A stretch of 8,418 bases of DNA from Deltaproteobacteria bacterium (lineage in GTDB: Bacteria > Myxococcota > UBA727 > JABDBI01). The notes beneath the pieces were generated by a model that did not search any database, was not told where the DNA came from, and worked only from the letters and a program-made list of their open reading frames with translations. Shown piece after piece: positions 1-7,526 of the stretch. Positions within the stretch are counted from its first letter, which is position 1. Each line of letters opens with the position of its first letter. The stretch lies in contig JAESQZ010000044.1 in NCBI GenBank assembly GCA_016764955.1, positions 1-8,418 on the forward strand, in the 5' to 3' direction. A program made the translations under genes and the position numbers.

Positions 1-17
1 CCAGCCCGGTCGGAGCC

Positions 18-2570
18 GTGGTTCGATCTTCTAGTTCAGTAGCTGATTTGAATGATACGAGCAGTCCTGTTGTATTGGAATTCTTGGCGAAAGATAAGCG
101 AGCGAAGGTTGAACGTATTCTTTTAAGAGCTTCTGAAGATAGCTACCCTCCAGTAGCAAAGCTTGCTAAAAACGCCTTGGAAAGTCAGAGCTTAATGACA
201 AAAGCATTTGGCGTTGCACTCTACACACCACTCATTGAGAAGCCCGAGTATCGCGAGGCTGCCCTCAAAGCTGCTGAAACAACAGTCGATAACTCTCATC
301 AATTTGTTATTCAAGCAAACCTTTACCTATTCAGCTCACTTGTTCGGCGTGACCTAGGTTTTGAGCTGGCGTTACAAACAGCTTCAAAGCACTTTTCAAG
401 CCCAGATCAAGATATATCTGGGGCAGCCAGTCAGATTTTGAATGCACTCATCAATAAAAATTACGAGATCAACGCAGTTATTCAACTGGCGACTAGTGCA
501 GCTTTAAATCACAATATTTTAGTTCAAGAACAAGGTTTCGGTCTTCTTAGAGACTTGGTTAATCAAGACAAAAATGGCGCAACTGAAAGCGCCATAACCG
601 CAATCAATCCTTTAATAGATAATCCAGATTCAACCATTGGGCGGAGCGCTCTTGACTTATGCCTTGAGCTCTTCAGAAAGGGCTCGTTAGCAGCAAACAA
701 AATGCACCTGGTGTTTAAAAAAGCCATCGAATCCACAGATGACAACTCAAAACACTATGCTCTCCAACAATTAAACAACTATTCAAATCAGTATAACCAA
801 GTCGCAAATTTATTCTCAGAGCAAGAAATTTTAAAGATTGCTACAAGTTCAATTAGCTCAGAAAATACGCAGATTCGGGATATCGGACTCTCATTACTAA
901 ATCAGCTTATTCAAAAAAATATTACAATTTCTGATGACATTATAGATACCATCAAGAAACTAAGTTTAAACCCTAATGCTACTTTTATCTCCAGTCTCTC
1001 AGGACTACTCAGAAACCTAGCTTCAAAGGACCTCTTTTCAAACCAAGAGCTTCTCCAAACTGCTATCGCGTGGACTAGTAATTCAGATAGTTTTATTCAA
1101 GGTGAAGGCCTTTCACTATTTAGCGAACTAGCAGAAAGAGACATTGGCACCCCAGAAGCACTTGGAGTCATCGAAAAGTTTGCCAATAACAGCAACAGTA
1201 ATATCGTTTTCAGTCTTAGCCGACTATTGACTACCTTGATGTCAAAAGACAAAATCCCAACAGAAACTGCTGTTCAAGCTGCAACTCAATGGATTAAGAG
1301 TTCCAACCCTTATATCCAAGGAAGAGGTCTTTCATTGCTTAGCAAGCTTGTTGAGAAAGACGTTGGAGTTTCAGAAGCTGTTGATGCTATCAAGCAACTT
1401 AGTAGCAACCCTAATAGCAATTTCGCATCTGAGCTAAAAAACCTATTAACAATATTAACTTCAAAAAAACATTTTTCAGAACAAGACGCACTTCAAATAG
1501 CAACTCAATGGTTAAAAAGCTCCGACTCTAATATTCAAAACCAAGGCCTTTCACTTCTCAACCAGTTGGCACAAAATAACATTGGCATCTCAGAAGCTCT
1601 TGATGCCATCAAGCAATTTAGTAGCGATACCAACAGCAATCTTACATACGAAGTGAACCAGCTACTGGTTACCTTGGTATCCCAAGATAAGCTCCCAAGC
1701 CAGGATGCCATTCAAATTACTAACCAATACCTACAAAACTCAGATGCGAATACTCAAAGACAGGGCCTTTCACTTCTCAACCAGCTGGCACAAAAAGATG
1801 TGAAAATTCCAGAAGCTCTCGAAACTATCATGCCCTTCATCAAAAATAACAACCCGAGCCTCACATATGATCTCGGTCAACTATTAGATTCTTTAGTTTC
1901 AAAAAACCAATTTTCTGACGAAGAAGCGCTTCAAATCACAACTCAATGGATAGACAGTTCTGATCCCTCTACACAGAGCAGAGGACTCTCACTGCTAAAC
2001 AAGCTAACAGCAAAAGAAGTCGGGATTCCTGAAGCTATAAAAGCCGTAGAAAGATTTAGAAACAGCACTGATGATGGAATTATAAGCAACGTATCCAACT
2101 TATTGGAAAACTCAAAAATCCTAACCGAACTACCAGAAAAAGTTGTGCTAGGAATTGCGACCCAGTGGACAAAAAACACAGACTTCTACACTCAAGACAG
2201 AGGCCTTTCACTGTTCGCCAAGTTAGCCCAAAACGACATTGGTATTCCAGAAGCGATTGAAGCAGTGAAACACTCAGAAAGCACACAAAGTGAAGCAGAA
2301 TCTTACAATCTGTTAAATTTGACTGATATCCTAGTAGCTAAAGAGTTACTTGAACTTGAGCTAGCTTTTTCGATTGCTTCACGCGGCTTACAAAGTCAGT
2401 ACAATAAATGGAAAGTACTTTACATATTTGAAAAGCTCGTTGAACGAAAATTTAAACTCCCCGAGATAAAGGCTCTCATTGAAGAAGCTCAATTGAAACC
2501 AGGCTTTACGGATAATTACACCGCCGATCGAATTATTCGCCAAATTAATGAGGCGGAGCTGAAGCTGTAA
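18..2570 (+). CDS. Large HEAT/ARM-like alpha-solenoid repeat protein, possibly N-terminally truncated
   Basis: I recognise a fold type but not a specific family or function. The 850 residues are almost wholly helical, made of paired-helix units rich in Leu and Ala with conserved positions such as QGLSLLNQLAQ and IPEAL, as expected of an alpha-solenoid used for protein binding. The first 280 residues hold degenerate units; from about residue 290 the units fall into a register of 73-74 residues, and the last unit (EKLVERKFKLPEIKALIEEA) is diverged. There is no signal peptide, membrane helix or catalytic motif in the visible part, so a cytosolic scaffold is the simplest reading. The frame is open from base 3, and the GTG at 18 has only a GGAG two bases upstream, so the true start may lie outside the window. 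The TAA is at 2568-2570. The next gene is convergent, so this gene does not belong to the tldDE operon. Confidence 0.8.
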   Translation: MVRSSSSVADLNDTSSPVVLEFLAKDKRAKVERILLRASEDSYPPVAKLAKNALESQSLMTKAFGVALYTPLIEKPEYREAALKAAETTVDNSHQFVIQANLYLFSSLVRRDLGFELALQTASKHFSSPDQDISGAASQILNALINKNYEINAVIQLATSAALNHNILVQEQGFGLLRDLVNQDKNGATESAITAINPLIDNPDSTIGRSALDLCLELFRKGSLAANKMHLVFKKAIESTDDNSKHYALQQLNNYSNQYNQVANLFSEQEILKIATSSISSENTQIRDIGLSLLNQLIQKNITISDDIIDTIKKLSLNPNATFISSLSGLLRNLASKDLFSNQELLQTAIAWTSNSDSFIQGEGLSLFSELAERDIGTPEALGVIEKFANNSNSNIVFSLSRLLTTLMSKDKIPTETAVQAATQWIKSSNPYIQGRGLSLLSKLVEKDVGVSEAVDAIKQLSSNPNSNFASELKNLLTILTSKKHFSEQDALQIATQWLKSSDSNIQNQGLSLLNQLAQNNIGISEALDAIKQFSSDTNSNLTYEVNQLLVTLVSQDKLPSQDAIQITNQYLQNSDANTQRQGLSLLNQLAQKDVKIPEALETIMPFIKNNNPSLTYDLGQLLDSLVSKNQFSDEEALQITTQWIDSSDPSTQSRGLSLLNKLTAKEVGIPEAIKAVERFRNSTDDGIISNVSNLLENSKILTELPEKVVLGIATQWTKNTDFYTQDRGLSLFAKLAQNDIGIPEAIEAVKHSESTQSEAESYNLLNLTDILVAKELLELELAFSIASRGLQSQYNKWKVLYIFEKLVERKFKLPEIKALIEEAQLKPGFTDNYTADRIIRQINEAELKL
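885..2420 (+). repeat. Tandem 219-bp (73-aa) coding repeats
   Basis: Codons for Gly-Leu-Ser-Leu mark the same point in each unit at 885, 1107, 1326, 1545, 1764, 1983 and 2202. The first step is 222 bp and the next five are exactly 219 bp. Each unit appears to contain two helical hairpins: one with a TQW-SSD/N pattern leading into QGLSLL, and one with EAL-AIK leading into a Leu-rich stretch. Units at 1545 and 1764 begin with the same 21 bases and then continue with one mismatch for about 12 more, which suggests recent duplication or gene conversion. Diverged relatives of the unit continue on both sides. Confidence 0.85.
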
Positions 2571-2571
2571 A

Positions 2572-2599
2572 CTGGATGCCAGCCTTCGCTGGCATGACA
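2572..2599. repeat. Dispersed palindrome with ATGACA tail (copy a)
   Basis: A perfect 8-bp stem, ATGCCAGC (2576-2583) with GCTGGCAT (2588-2595), encloses the loop CTTC and is followed by GACA. It lies two bases past the stop of the repeat-protein gene. It has the form of a dispersed intergenic palindrome and could fold in the 3' end of the transcript from either side. There is no following T-run on the plus strand, so a role as intrinsic terminator is uncertain. Confidence 0.75.
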
Positions 2600-2605
2600 A
2601 CCTAG

Positions 2606-2628
2606 ACCCTGGCCTCCGCCAGAGTGAC
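2606..2628. repeat. Dispersed palindrome, imperfect (copy b)
   Basis: CTGGC (2609-2613) pairs with GCCAG (2618-2622) around CTCC. The stem continues outward past one C-A mismatch (C2607-G2624, A2606-T2625), and the tail is GTGAC instead of ATGAC. A half copy, CTGGCATGACA at 2633-2643, follows directly and abuts the tldE stop codon. With copy a it fills the gap between the convergent genes, where it may protect or end both transcripts. Confidence 0.65.
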
Positions 2629-2644
2629 TTTTCTGGCATGACAG

Positions 2645-3973
2645 CTATAATGTCAAACGAAATTCTTTCACCAAAGCACCCGGCAAATGTGCACTACAAG
2701 TCGACCGCTCGCCATAAGTTTGCGGATCCAAAATAAAATCACTTTCTTTGGTTAATGCTTCGAGATTATCACCAAAAATTGAATAGAGACTATCATCAAA
2801 GCGCATGACGTTAAGTGGCTTTTTAATCTCGCCGTTCTCGACCCAGAAACAGGCAAAACGTGTCATGCCGGTAATACGCGCAGATTGCCACTCGGAGTAA
2901 TTCAAATACCAGAGGTTTCCTATAAATATACCTGTGTCTAGTTTTTTCAAAACGTCATTTCGTGACAAATCACCGGCTCTTAGTTCAAATGCCTCGGGAG
3001 ATTCAGATGCATTAGCGCCGTTTGTATGCAAGCCGTACTCTTTGGCAGTTCTGGGCGAAATCAGGCTATTGGTGAGTTTTCCATTTTGGATCAGGCTAAC
3101 ATTACCTGGCTTCATAAAGCCTTGGGCTTGAAATAAAGGCCCGGCACCTTGTGCTGTGCTCTCTCCCAGCGAGAACATTGGATTAAACCGGGCAGCAGAG
3201 TCACGCATTTTGCTTAACGGCGACTGCTTGGTCTGAAATGCTTTTTCACTAAAAGCTCCCCAGTTTAAGATCCCGACTAATTCGTTCACAGCTGATGGAG
3301 CTAGATAAACTCGATACTTGCCTGGTTTTAGAGCTTGAGCAGGCTCGCGCAGAACTTTAAGTTTATCTTGGACGAGTTCAAACTCACGTTCCAAATGGTT
3401 TTGTTCAAAAACAAAGCCTGCATAGTCGGCCTTAATAGCCTTATCATCTCGCAAGTAAATACTATAATCTAAATTAAAAGTATGCTTGCTAAACCAGTTT
3501 CGCTGCCCCATCGAATTGGCGAAACCACGATACACAGGTCCTTGCGCAAAGATTCCAACTAAGTCGAGATTCTTAGAAAGACTCAAAACTTGATCGACCA
3601 CAGACTCGGAGCTGCTTAGCTGACTTTCATGAGTACTCTCAGAAGAATGAACTGATTCAGAAAAAAGCACGTGCGGATCTGCCGGTAAATGCTTGACGTG
3701 TTTTCTTTGTTCACTAAAAAGTTTCTCGAGTGTCTTACCATCTCGCTCAATATCTCCAGACAAGCCAAACTCAAAAGAACTTTGTCGCTGGTTTTTAATT
3801 AAGTTAACACTTATAAGTCCCTGATTAACCGAGCCGGCTTGGCGTATTTTCGACTTATTAAATCGAACAAAATCTGACTCTTCACCAGAATACCAGCAGG
3901 TAAAAACCTCACCCACCTGAATGTGGCTCTGGAGACGATCAGCTAGTGCATAGAAATAATCTTGAGCTTTCAT
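2645..3973 (-). CDS. tldE: TldE/PmbA-family metalloprotease subunit
   Basis: This is the PmbA/TldE partner of the TldD/TldE protease. In the well-studied pair TldE lacks the zinc site and TldD carries it; the pair degrades unfolded peptides, including microcin B17 precursor and CcdA in E. coli. The 442 residues match the usual length of about 450. The family C-terminal half is clear: TGIFIGNLWYLNYSEWQSAR, ITGMTRFACFWVENGEI, then VMRFDDSLYSIFGDNLEALT. No HExxxH is present, as expected for this subunit. A Ser/Glu-rich stretch at residues 105-125 looks like a flexible linker. The ATG at 3973 overlaps the upstream tldD stop by four bases (ATGA) and has a strong GGAGGT five bases before it, so the start is well supported and translation is probably coupled. 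It is cytosolic, with no signal peptide. The TAG is at 2645-2647. Confidence 0.9.
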   Translation of the reverse strand: MKAQDYFYALADRLQSHIQVGEVFTCWYSGEESDFVRFNKSKIRQAGSVNQGLISVNLIKNQRQSSFEFGLSGDIERDGKTLEKLFSEQRKHVKHLPADPHVLFSESVHSSESTHESQLSSSESVVDQVLSLSKNLDLVGIFAQGPVYRGFANSMGQRNWFSKHTFNLDYSIYLRDDKAIKADYAGFVFEQNHLEREFELVQDKLKVLREPAQALKPGKYRVYLAPSAVNELVGILNWGAFSEKAFQTKQSPLSKMRDSAARFNPMFSLGESTAQGAGPLFQAQGFMKPGNVSLIQNGKLTNSLISPRTAKEYGLHTNGANASESPEAFELRAGDLSRNDVLKKLDTGIFIGNLWYLNYSEWQSARITGMTRFACFWVENGEIKKPLNVMRFDDSLYSIFGDNLEALTKESDFILDPQTYGERSTCSAHLPGALVKEFRLTL

Positions 3974-5412
3974 TTCTGACCTCCAAAAACATCCACCCCT
4001 TTAAATAAGCAAGCAGGCGATGCATGGCCCACATGAATTGCCTGGTTCGGCTCTCCCTTTCCGCACATCATGCTCCCATAAACCTCATTGGTCTTCTTAT
4101 TGCCAACTGCAGTAAGATTACGCCAGAAATTAGCTGAAATACCTCGGTAATTTGGATTTCGAACAACACGGGTCAAACGGCCGTTCTCGATAAGCTGAGC
4201 CCACTCACATCCAAACTGAAACTTGTTTCGAGAATCATCAATCGACCATGATAAGTTCGATTTCATATAAATGCCTTTTTCTACTTGGCTAATCATATCT
4301 TCTAAAGAGCTATCGCCCGGCTCCACATTGACATTGGCAATTCGATCAATTGGCGGCCGATTCCAGTTAGAAGCTCTGCTATTAGAAACGCCTAGCATGT
4401 CCGCTCTGGCCTGTGAAAGAAGGCCACCTAGAGGTCTTTTTAAAAGACCGTCTCGAATCAAATAAGCTTTCTGCGCACGAGCACCATCGTCGTCATAAGA
4501 ATAACTGGCCAATTCGCCGTGATAAGCAGGGTCAAAAGTCACGTTTAATAACTTAGAACCATATTGGTATTTCCCAAACATGTCTGGTTTAACAAAACTC
4601 GTCCCCGCATAGTTGCGTTCGTCACCCAAAATTCGATCTAACTCTAAGGGGTGCCCTATAGATTCATGAATTTGAAGCATCATTTGATCAGGGGCTAATA
4701 ATAAATCCCTCGCACCAGAGGGGCAATTTTCAGCCATCACAAGCTCTAAGGCTTCTTCAGCCACACGTTTGGCTATCTGCTCAAAGTGAATTTCTTCAAG
4801 AAGCTCAAGTCCTGACTGCTTGGCAACACCATGACCCGATAGTGTACGTGTTTGAGTTTGTCCACTCGTATGAGCCGTAGCCGATAAGTCAGGCTGAAAG
4901 AGATTGAACTCTTGTTCAAGATAAGCCCCATCAGAATTAATATAATGCACAGCAGATGATTGATTCATGAGTGAAGCGGACCAATCCACAATACGTTCAT
5001 CAAATTTAAGTTCAGAGGAAACTTCTTTGAGCATCTGAACCTTCCGAGCTAAAGACATCTTCGAAAATGCCTTTTTAACCGGACTACCATAAGATCCATG
5101 TGCTTTTGTTCTTGGAAAGCTTTTGGGTTCAAAGAGAGCATACTTCCCAGAAATCCGAGCCCAGTTCATCGCGCTCTCAAAGGCAGCCTGCAAACTCGAA
5201 TGGCTATCATCAGGAGTGGCAGCATAACCAACGCCACCCTCATTAAGAACAGTGACTAAAAACCCCCTATCACTGGTCGTACAGGGAGGATTCAAGACTC
5301 CTTGCCGTGCGCAAAGAGTATCAGTTTTCATCTGAACACAGCGAATAGACCAGTATTCAACTGGCAATTTTAAAGCGGCTACACGCTTTTTCAGGGAACT
5401 TTGAGACATCAT
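3970..5412 (-). CDS. tldD: TldD-family zinc metalloprotease subunit
   Basis: This is the catalytic subunit of the TldD/TldE protease. The zinc motif HESIGH is at residues 249-254, within the family context HESIGHPLELDRILGDE. The third ligand is probably Cys450 in SMMCGKG, matching the C-terminal CGK motif of E. coli TldD. The 480-residue length is almost that of E. coli TldD. The LELDRILGDERNYAGTSF context differs from the E. coli HEAVGHGLEGD form and resembles what I recall of a second TldD group. The ATG at 5412 has AAGGAG (5424-5419) six bases upstream; the next codon is also ATG, so initiation one codon later is possible. It is the first gene of a two-gene operon and overlaps tldE by four bases. 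The divergent kinase gene begins within 60 bases, so the promoters are packed into, or overlap, coding DNA. Confidence 0.92.
   Translation of the reverse strand: MMSQSSLKKRVAALKLPVEYWSIRCVQMKTDTLCARQGVLNPPCTTSDRGFLVTVLNEGGVGYAATPDDSHSSLQAAFESAMNWARISGKYALFEPKSFPRTKAHGSYGSPVKKAFSKMSLARKVQMLKEVSSELKFDERIVDWSASLMNQSSAVHYINSDGAYLEQEFNLFQPDLSATAHTSGQTQTRTLSGHGVAKQSGLELLEEIHFEQIAKRVAEEALELVMAENCPSGARDLLLAPDQMMLQIHESIGHPLELDRILGDERNYAGTSFVKPDMFGKYQYGSKLLNVTFDPAYHGELASYSYDDDGARAQKAYLIRDGLLKRPLGGLLSQARADMLGVSNSRASNWNRPPIDRIANVNVEPGDSSLEDMISQVEKGIYMKSNLSWSIDDSRNKFQFGCEWAQLIENGRLTRVVRNPNYRGISANFWRNLTAVGNKKTNEVYGSMMCGKGEPNQAIHVGHASPACLFKGVDVFGGQK
3979..3984 (-). promoter_or_regulatory. Shine-Dalgarno of tldE inside the 3' end of tldD
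   Basis: On the minus strand GGAGGT lies five bases before the ATG at 3973 and encodes part of the last Gly-Gly-Gln residues of TldD. The strong site and the ATGA overlap fix the tldE start and suggest that ribosomes finishing tldD help to initiate tldE, which would keep the two subunits in balance. Confidence 0.8.
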
Positions 5413-5418
5413 TCATGA

Positions 5419-5424
5419 CTCCTT
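5419..5424 (-). promoter_or_regulatory. Shine-Dalgarno of tldD
   Basis: AAGGAG on the minus strand stands six bases before the ATG at 5412. An out-of-frame ATG at 5416 lies only two bases from it, which is too close to be used, so the start at 5412 or the adjacent in-frame ATG at 5409 is preferred. Confidence 0.7.
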
Positions 5425-5466
5425 CGTGGGAATGTGCAAGCAATCCTAACTCGTTGTTCAGAAAAT

Positions 5467-6555
5467 ATGAAGCCTCCAACAGAGCCAATTGATTTTTCCG
5501 AACAAGAACGTCTTAAACAACGATTTACAGCACGCGCTAAAGCATTAACTCTTGTGAGACTTAGCCTCCTTATTCTGACTCAAACTTTTATTTTTCACCT
5601 CAGCTGGGGAATTCTGGTTGGGCTAAGCACTCTCATAGCCTTCCACCTATCTTCTACTCCAAAATGGGGGCGCCTAATTATATTATCGACACTTCTTTTA
5701 GATGTCACCTGGATAGGCTTCGCAGTTAGTCAGACTGGTGTTTTTGAAAGCCCTTTAATAGCCATTTTACCAGCCATAACGCTGCTATTCGCTCTGCTAT
5801 TTCACCATCCATTCTTCCTAAGCCCACCACTGATTCTTTTGCCAATTTTCGCTATTTTACAACCTCAAGTTTCCATTCAAACACTCACACTATTTAGTAT
5901 TATCAATGGCTGCATAATCTATCTAACTAATAGAGTCCTGTCTGAAGAAGAGTTTACTAACTATAAACTTCTTAAGCTAGAAAGACGCCTCAAACAGCAA
6001 GCTGTTATCGAAGAGCGGCACCGATTGTCTCGTGAGATACACGATGGCATGGGTTCAAGTCTTTCTGCTTTAATACTAGAAGCAGAACAATCAGGTCTAC
6101 CCGAAATTAAGAATTTAGCACGCCAAGCACTCGAAGAAACGCGATATGCGATATCAATTATGCGCAATGATTTGGACCTGAACCTGCAAATTAAAAATTG
6201 TATCAAACTATTTACCAAGCGCCACCACATTAAAGTTAAGCTCAAAGAGGTCGATGACTTATCTGGCATAGATAACAAACAGGCACTCTCAATCCTACGA
6301 ATTCTTCAAGAAAGCTTGACCAATATCGGTCGCCATGCCAAGGCAAGTGAAGTCGAGATAGAAGCCTCAATTAAACAAAATCAACTCGTGCTTGATATCA
6401 AGGACAATGGCATTGGATTCAAACTACAAGACATCCCCAAGAACCACTATGGGATTCGAAATATCGAAGAGAGGGTTTTAGAAATGGGCGGCACCTTGCA
6501 AATTCAATCCCAGCCTGACTCTGGGACACATATCCAAATTGGAGCTTCTGTATGA
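5467..6555 (+). CDS. NarL-system type membrane sensor histidine kinase (HisKA_3)
   Basis: The protein probably autophosphorylates and passes phosphate to the adjacent response regulator. Counting from the ATG at 5467 (362 aa), residues 27-155 hold about six hydrophobic segments (roughly 27-44, 46-62, 69-87, 97-113, 115-132, 139-155), so sensing is likely intramembrane, with no large external domain. The HisKA_3 box EERHRLSREIHDGMGSSL carries the phospho-acceptor His192. The HATPase_c domain follows with the N box LQESLTNIGRHAKAS (Asn286), the G1 box DNGIGF (313-318), and the GIRNIEERVLEMGG segment. This is the DesK/NarX-like layout. A GTG at 5434 in the same frame would add 11 residues; neither start has a good ribosome site, and I prefer the ATG. 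The stop overlaps the regulator start by four bases. The signal it senses cannot be read from the sequence. Confidence 0.92.
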   Translation: MKPPTEPIDFSEQERLKQRFTARAKALTLVRLSLLILTQTFIFHLSWGILVGLSTLIAFHLSSTPKWGRLIILSTLLLDVTWIGFAVSQTGVFESPLIAILPAITLLFALLFHHPFFLSPPLILLPIFAILQPQVSIQTLTLFSIINGCIIYLTNRVLSEEEFTNYKLLKLERRLKQQAVIEERHRLSREIHDGMGSSLSALILEAEQSGLPEIKNLARQALEETRYAISIMRNDLDLNLQIKNCIKLFTKRHHIKVKLKEVDDLSGIDNKQALSILRILQESLTNIGRHAKASEVEIEASIKQNQLVLDIKDNGIGFKLQDIPKNHYGIRNIEERVLEMGGTLQIQSQPDSGTHIQIGASV

Positions 6556-7217
6556 CACCTATACGACTTTTCCTAATCGAGGATCAACCCACGACACTGC
6601 GAAATCTAGAGAAAATCCTATCCAAGTCACCTCATCTGGAAGTTCTAGGGGGAGCTAAAAGCGCAGAGGATGCCATTCAATCCATTAACAACATGGAAGA
6701 GCTCCCACACGTTGTGTTATGCGATATTGGCCTCCCTAAAATGAGCGGCATTGAATTTTGCAGGTTCATCAAGGTCAAACATCCAGAAATTGAAGTCTTA
6801 ATGCTGACTATTTTTGATGACCCTCAAAAAGCACTCGAAGCGATTCGTTATGGGGCGTCTGGATACCTACTCAAAGGCATTGAGACCAGCAAAGTAGTAG
6901 AAGCCATCCGCGAAGTCCATGAGGGTGGCAGCGTTATCCAGCCGGGCCTCGCACGTCAAATATTAAAACGATTTCAGCCAAGACCTCATGCGCGTTCAAG
7001 CAGCCCACAAGCGTACCGTAAGACTCTAACCGATCGCGAGCGTGACTGTCTTCAAATCATCGCCAAGGGCCTAAGTAACATTGAGGCAGCCAACGTGTTA
7101 GGGCTTTCAAAAGCCACTATCCGAACCCATTTGGAGCACATCTATCAAAAATTAGATGTTGGAAATCGGGTAGAGGCAGTCACCGAAGGGTTAAGACAGG
7201 GATTAATTGGGATTTAA
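6552..7217 (+). CDS. NarL/FixJ-family response regulator
   Basis: This is a two-domain DNA-binding regulator of 221 residues, the normal family length. The receiver domain (about 4-122) shows the acidic pair Glu10-Asp11, phospho-acceptor Asp58 in VVLCDIGLP, Thr86 in LMLTIF and Lys108 in YLLKG, so all key residues are present. After a short linker, residues 157-218 form a LuxR-type helix-turn-helix (LTDRERDCLQIIAKGLSN, then ATIRTHLEHIYQKLDV). The ATG at 6552 overlaps the kinase TGA and has GGAG seven bases upstream inside the kinase gene, so the two are almost certainly co-transcribed and coupled. The target genes are unknown; the divergent tldDE operon is only a positional candidate. A palindrome begins directly after the TAA. 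Confidence 0.95.
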   Translation: MTPIRLFLIEDQPTTLRNLEKILSKSPHLEVLGGAKSAEDAIQSINNMEELPHVVLCDIGLPKMSGIEFCRFIKVKHPEIEVLMLTIFDDPQKALEAIRYGASGYLLKGIETSKVVEAIREVHEGGSVIQPGLARQILKRFQPRPHARSSSPQAYRKTLTDRERDCLQIIAKGLSNIEAANVLGLSKATIRTHLEHIYQKLDVGNRVEAVTEGLRQGLIGI

Positions 7218-7218
7218 A

Positions 7219-7244
7219 CGTCATCCCAGCCTTGACCTAGGCTG
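7219..7244. repeat. Dispersed palindrome, inverted orientation (copy c)
   Basis: CAGCCT (7227-7232) pairs with AGGCTG (7239-7244) around TTGACC, preceded by CGTCAT. Read on the minus strand it has the same layout as copies a and b: palindrome, then ATGACG. It starts two bases after the response regulator stop. It may shape the 3' end of the kinase-regulator mRNA, but no T-run follows it. Confidence 0.65.
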
Positions 7245-7285
7245 TCGAAAAAGTGGGTATTTATCGAAAAACCGTTCTTGATTTT

Positions 7286-7334
7286 TGGTCCGGGATTTCG
7301 AATGACTGTGGATAATCGTGATTGAAAAAAAAGT
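7286..7334 (+). repeat. Left arm of long inverted repeat
   Basis: This arm matches the reverse complement of 8371-8418 over its whole length except T/C at 7299 and one extra A in the A-run (8 versus 7). It begins TGGTCCGGGATTTCG and ends in a run of A followed by GT. Beyond 7334 the two sides diverge. Since the other copy runs to the last base, the match may continue left of 7286. Confidence 0.9.
7307..7315 (-). promoter_or_regulatory. Perfect DnaA-box sequence in the left arm
   Basis: TGTGGATAA is the reverse complement of TTATCCACA, the strict E. coli DnaA-box consensus. The site lies inside the inverted repeat, followed within ten bases by an A-rich run. That it binds DnaA is inference from sequence identity alone. 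Confidence 0.5.
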
Positions 7335-7383
7335 CATTTGTCCGATTGATATTCTCAAGACACATCACTTAGAGTGAAAGATA

Positions 7384-7514
7384 GCACAGAATAAGCTGTG
7401 CCAAAAATAAAGCCGGAATCTCCAAATCTTGGCGGACCAGGAGAAACCGGCAGCCAAACTAGAGGCCGGGAAAATTCATAAACTCTCGGCCCTTAACCGT
7501 CAATACGAATTGAC
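7384..7514 (+). ncRNA. Four-hairpin structured leader or small RNA candidate
   Basis: Four strong hairpins follow one another between the left arm and the gene start. H1: GCACAG (7384-7389) with CTGTGC (7396-7401). H2: GCCGG (7412-7416) and TCTCC (7419-7423) with GGAGA (7440-7444) and CCGGC (7447-7451), separated by a symmetric AA/AA internal loop. H3: GGCCGGGA (7464-7471) with TCTCGGCC (7484-7491), one G-U pair. H4: GTCAAT (7499-7504) with ATTGAC (7509-7514), loop ACGA. H4 ends two bases before the ribosome site. I do not recognise a known RNA family. It could be a cis-regulatory 5' leader, a separate small RNA, or DNA hairpins used by the element. The order and density of stems exceed what I expect by chance, but this is a reading by eye. 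Confidence 0.5.
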
Positions 7515-7516
7515 TT

Positions 7517-7522
7517 GGGGAG
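7517..7522 (+). promoter_or_regulatory. Shine-Dalgarno fixing the start at 7527
   Basis: GGGGAG stands four bases before the ATG at 7527. A TTG in the same frame at 7515 would put this site inside the gene, so the ATG is preferred. The site directly follows hairpin H4, so folding of the leader could affect its access. Confidence 0.65.
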
Positions 7523-7526
7523 AGTT

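Noticed and set aside
885..2420. CRISPR array or tandem satellite
   Set aside because: The period is 219 bp, a multiple of three, and the repeats diverge as codons within one open frame, so they are protein repeats.
563..2639. Minus-strand open frames across the repeat-protein gene
   Set aside because: They are short, hydrophobic or low-complexity mirror readings of the repeats, with no start context; the plus frame runs 850 codons without a stop.
2572..2643. Strong intrinsic terminators between the convergent genes
   Set aside because: The stems are good, but neither strand has the expected T-run directly after a stem, so I list them as palindromic repeats only.
7346..7376. Sigma-70 promoter (TTGATA near 7346) for the wHTH gene
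   Set aside because: At the proper spacing the -10 position reads only TTAGAG, too weak to list as a feature.
7384..7514. HEARO/OMEGA-type RNA or integron attC site
   Set aside because: No HNH or RuvC nuclease gene follows, and I see no paired attC core sites (GTTRRRY and RYYYAAC) in the proper layout.
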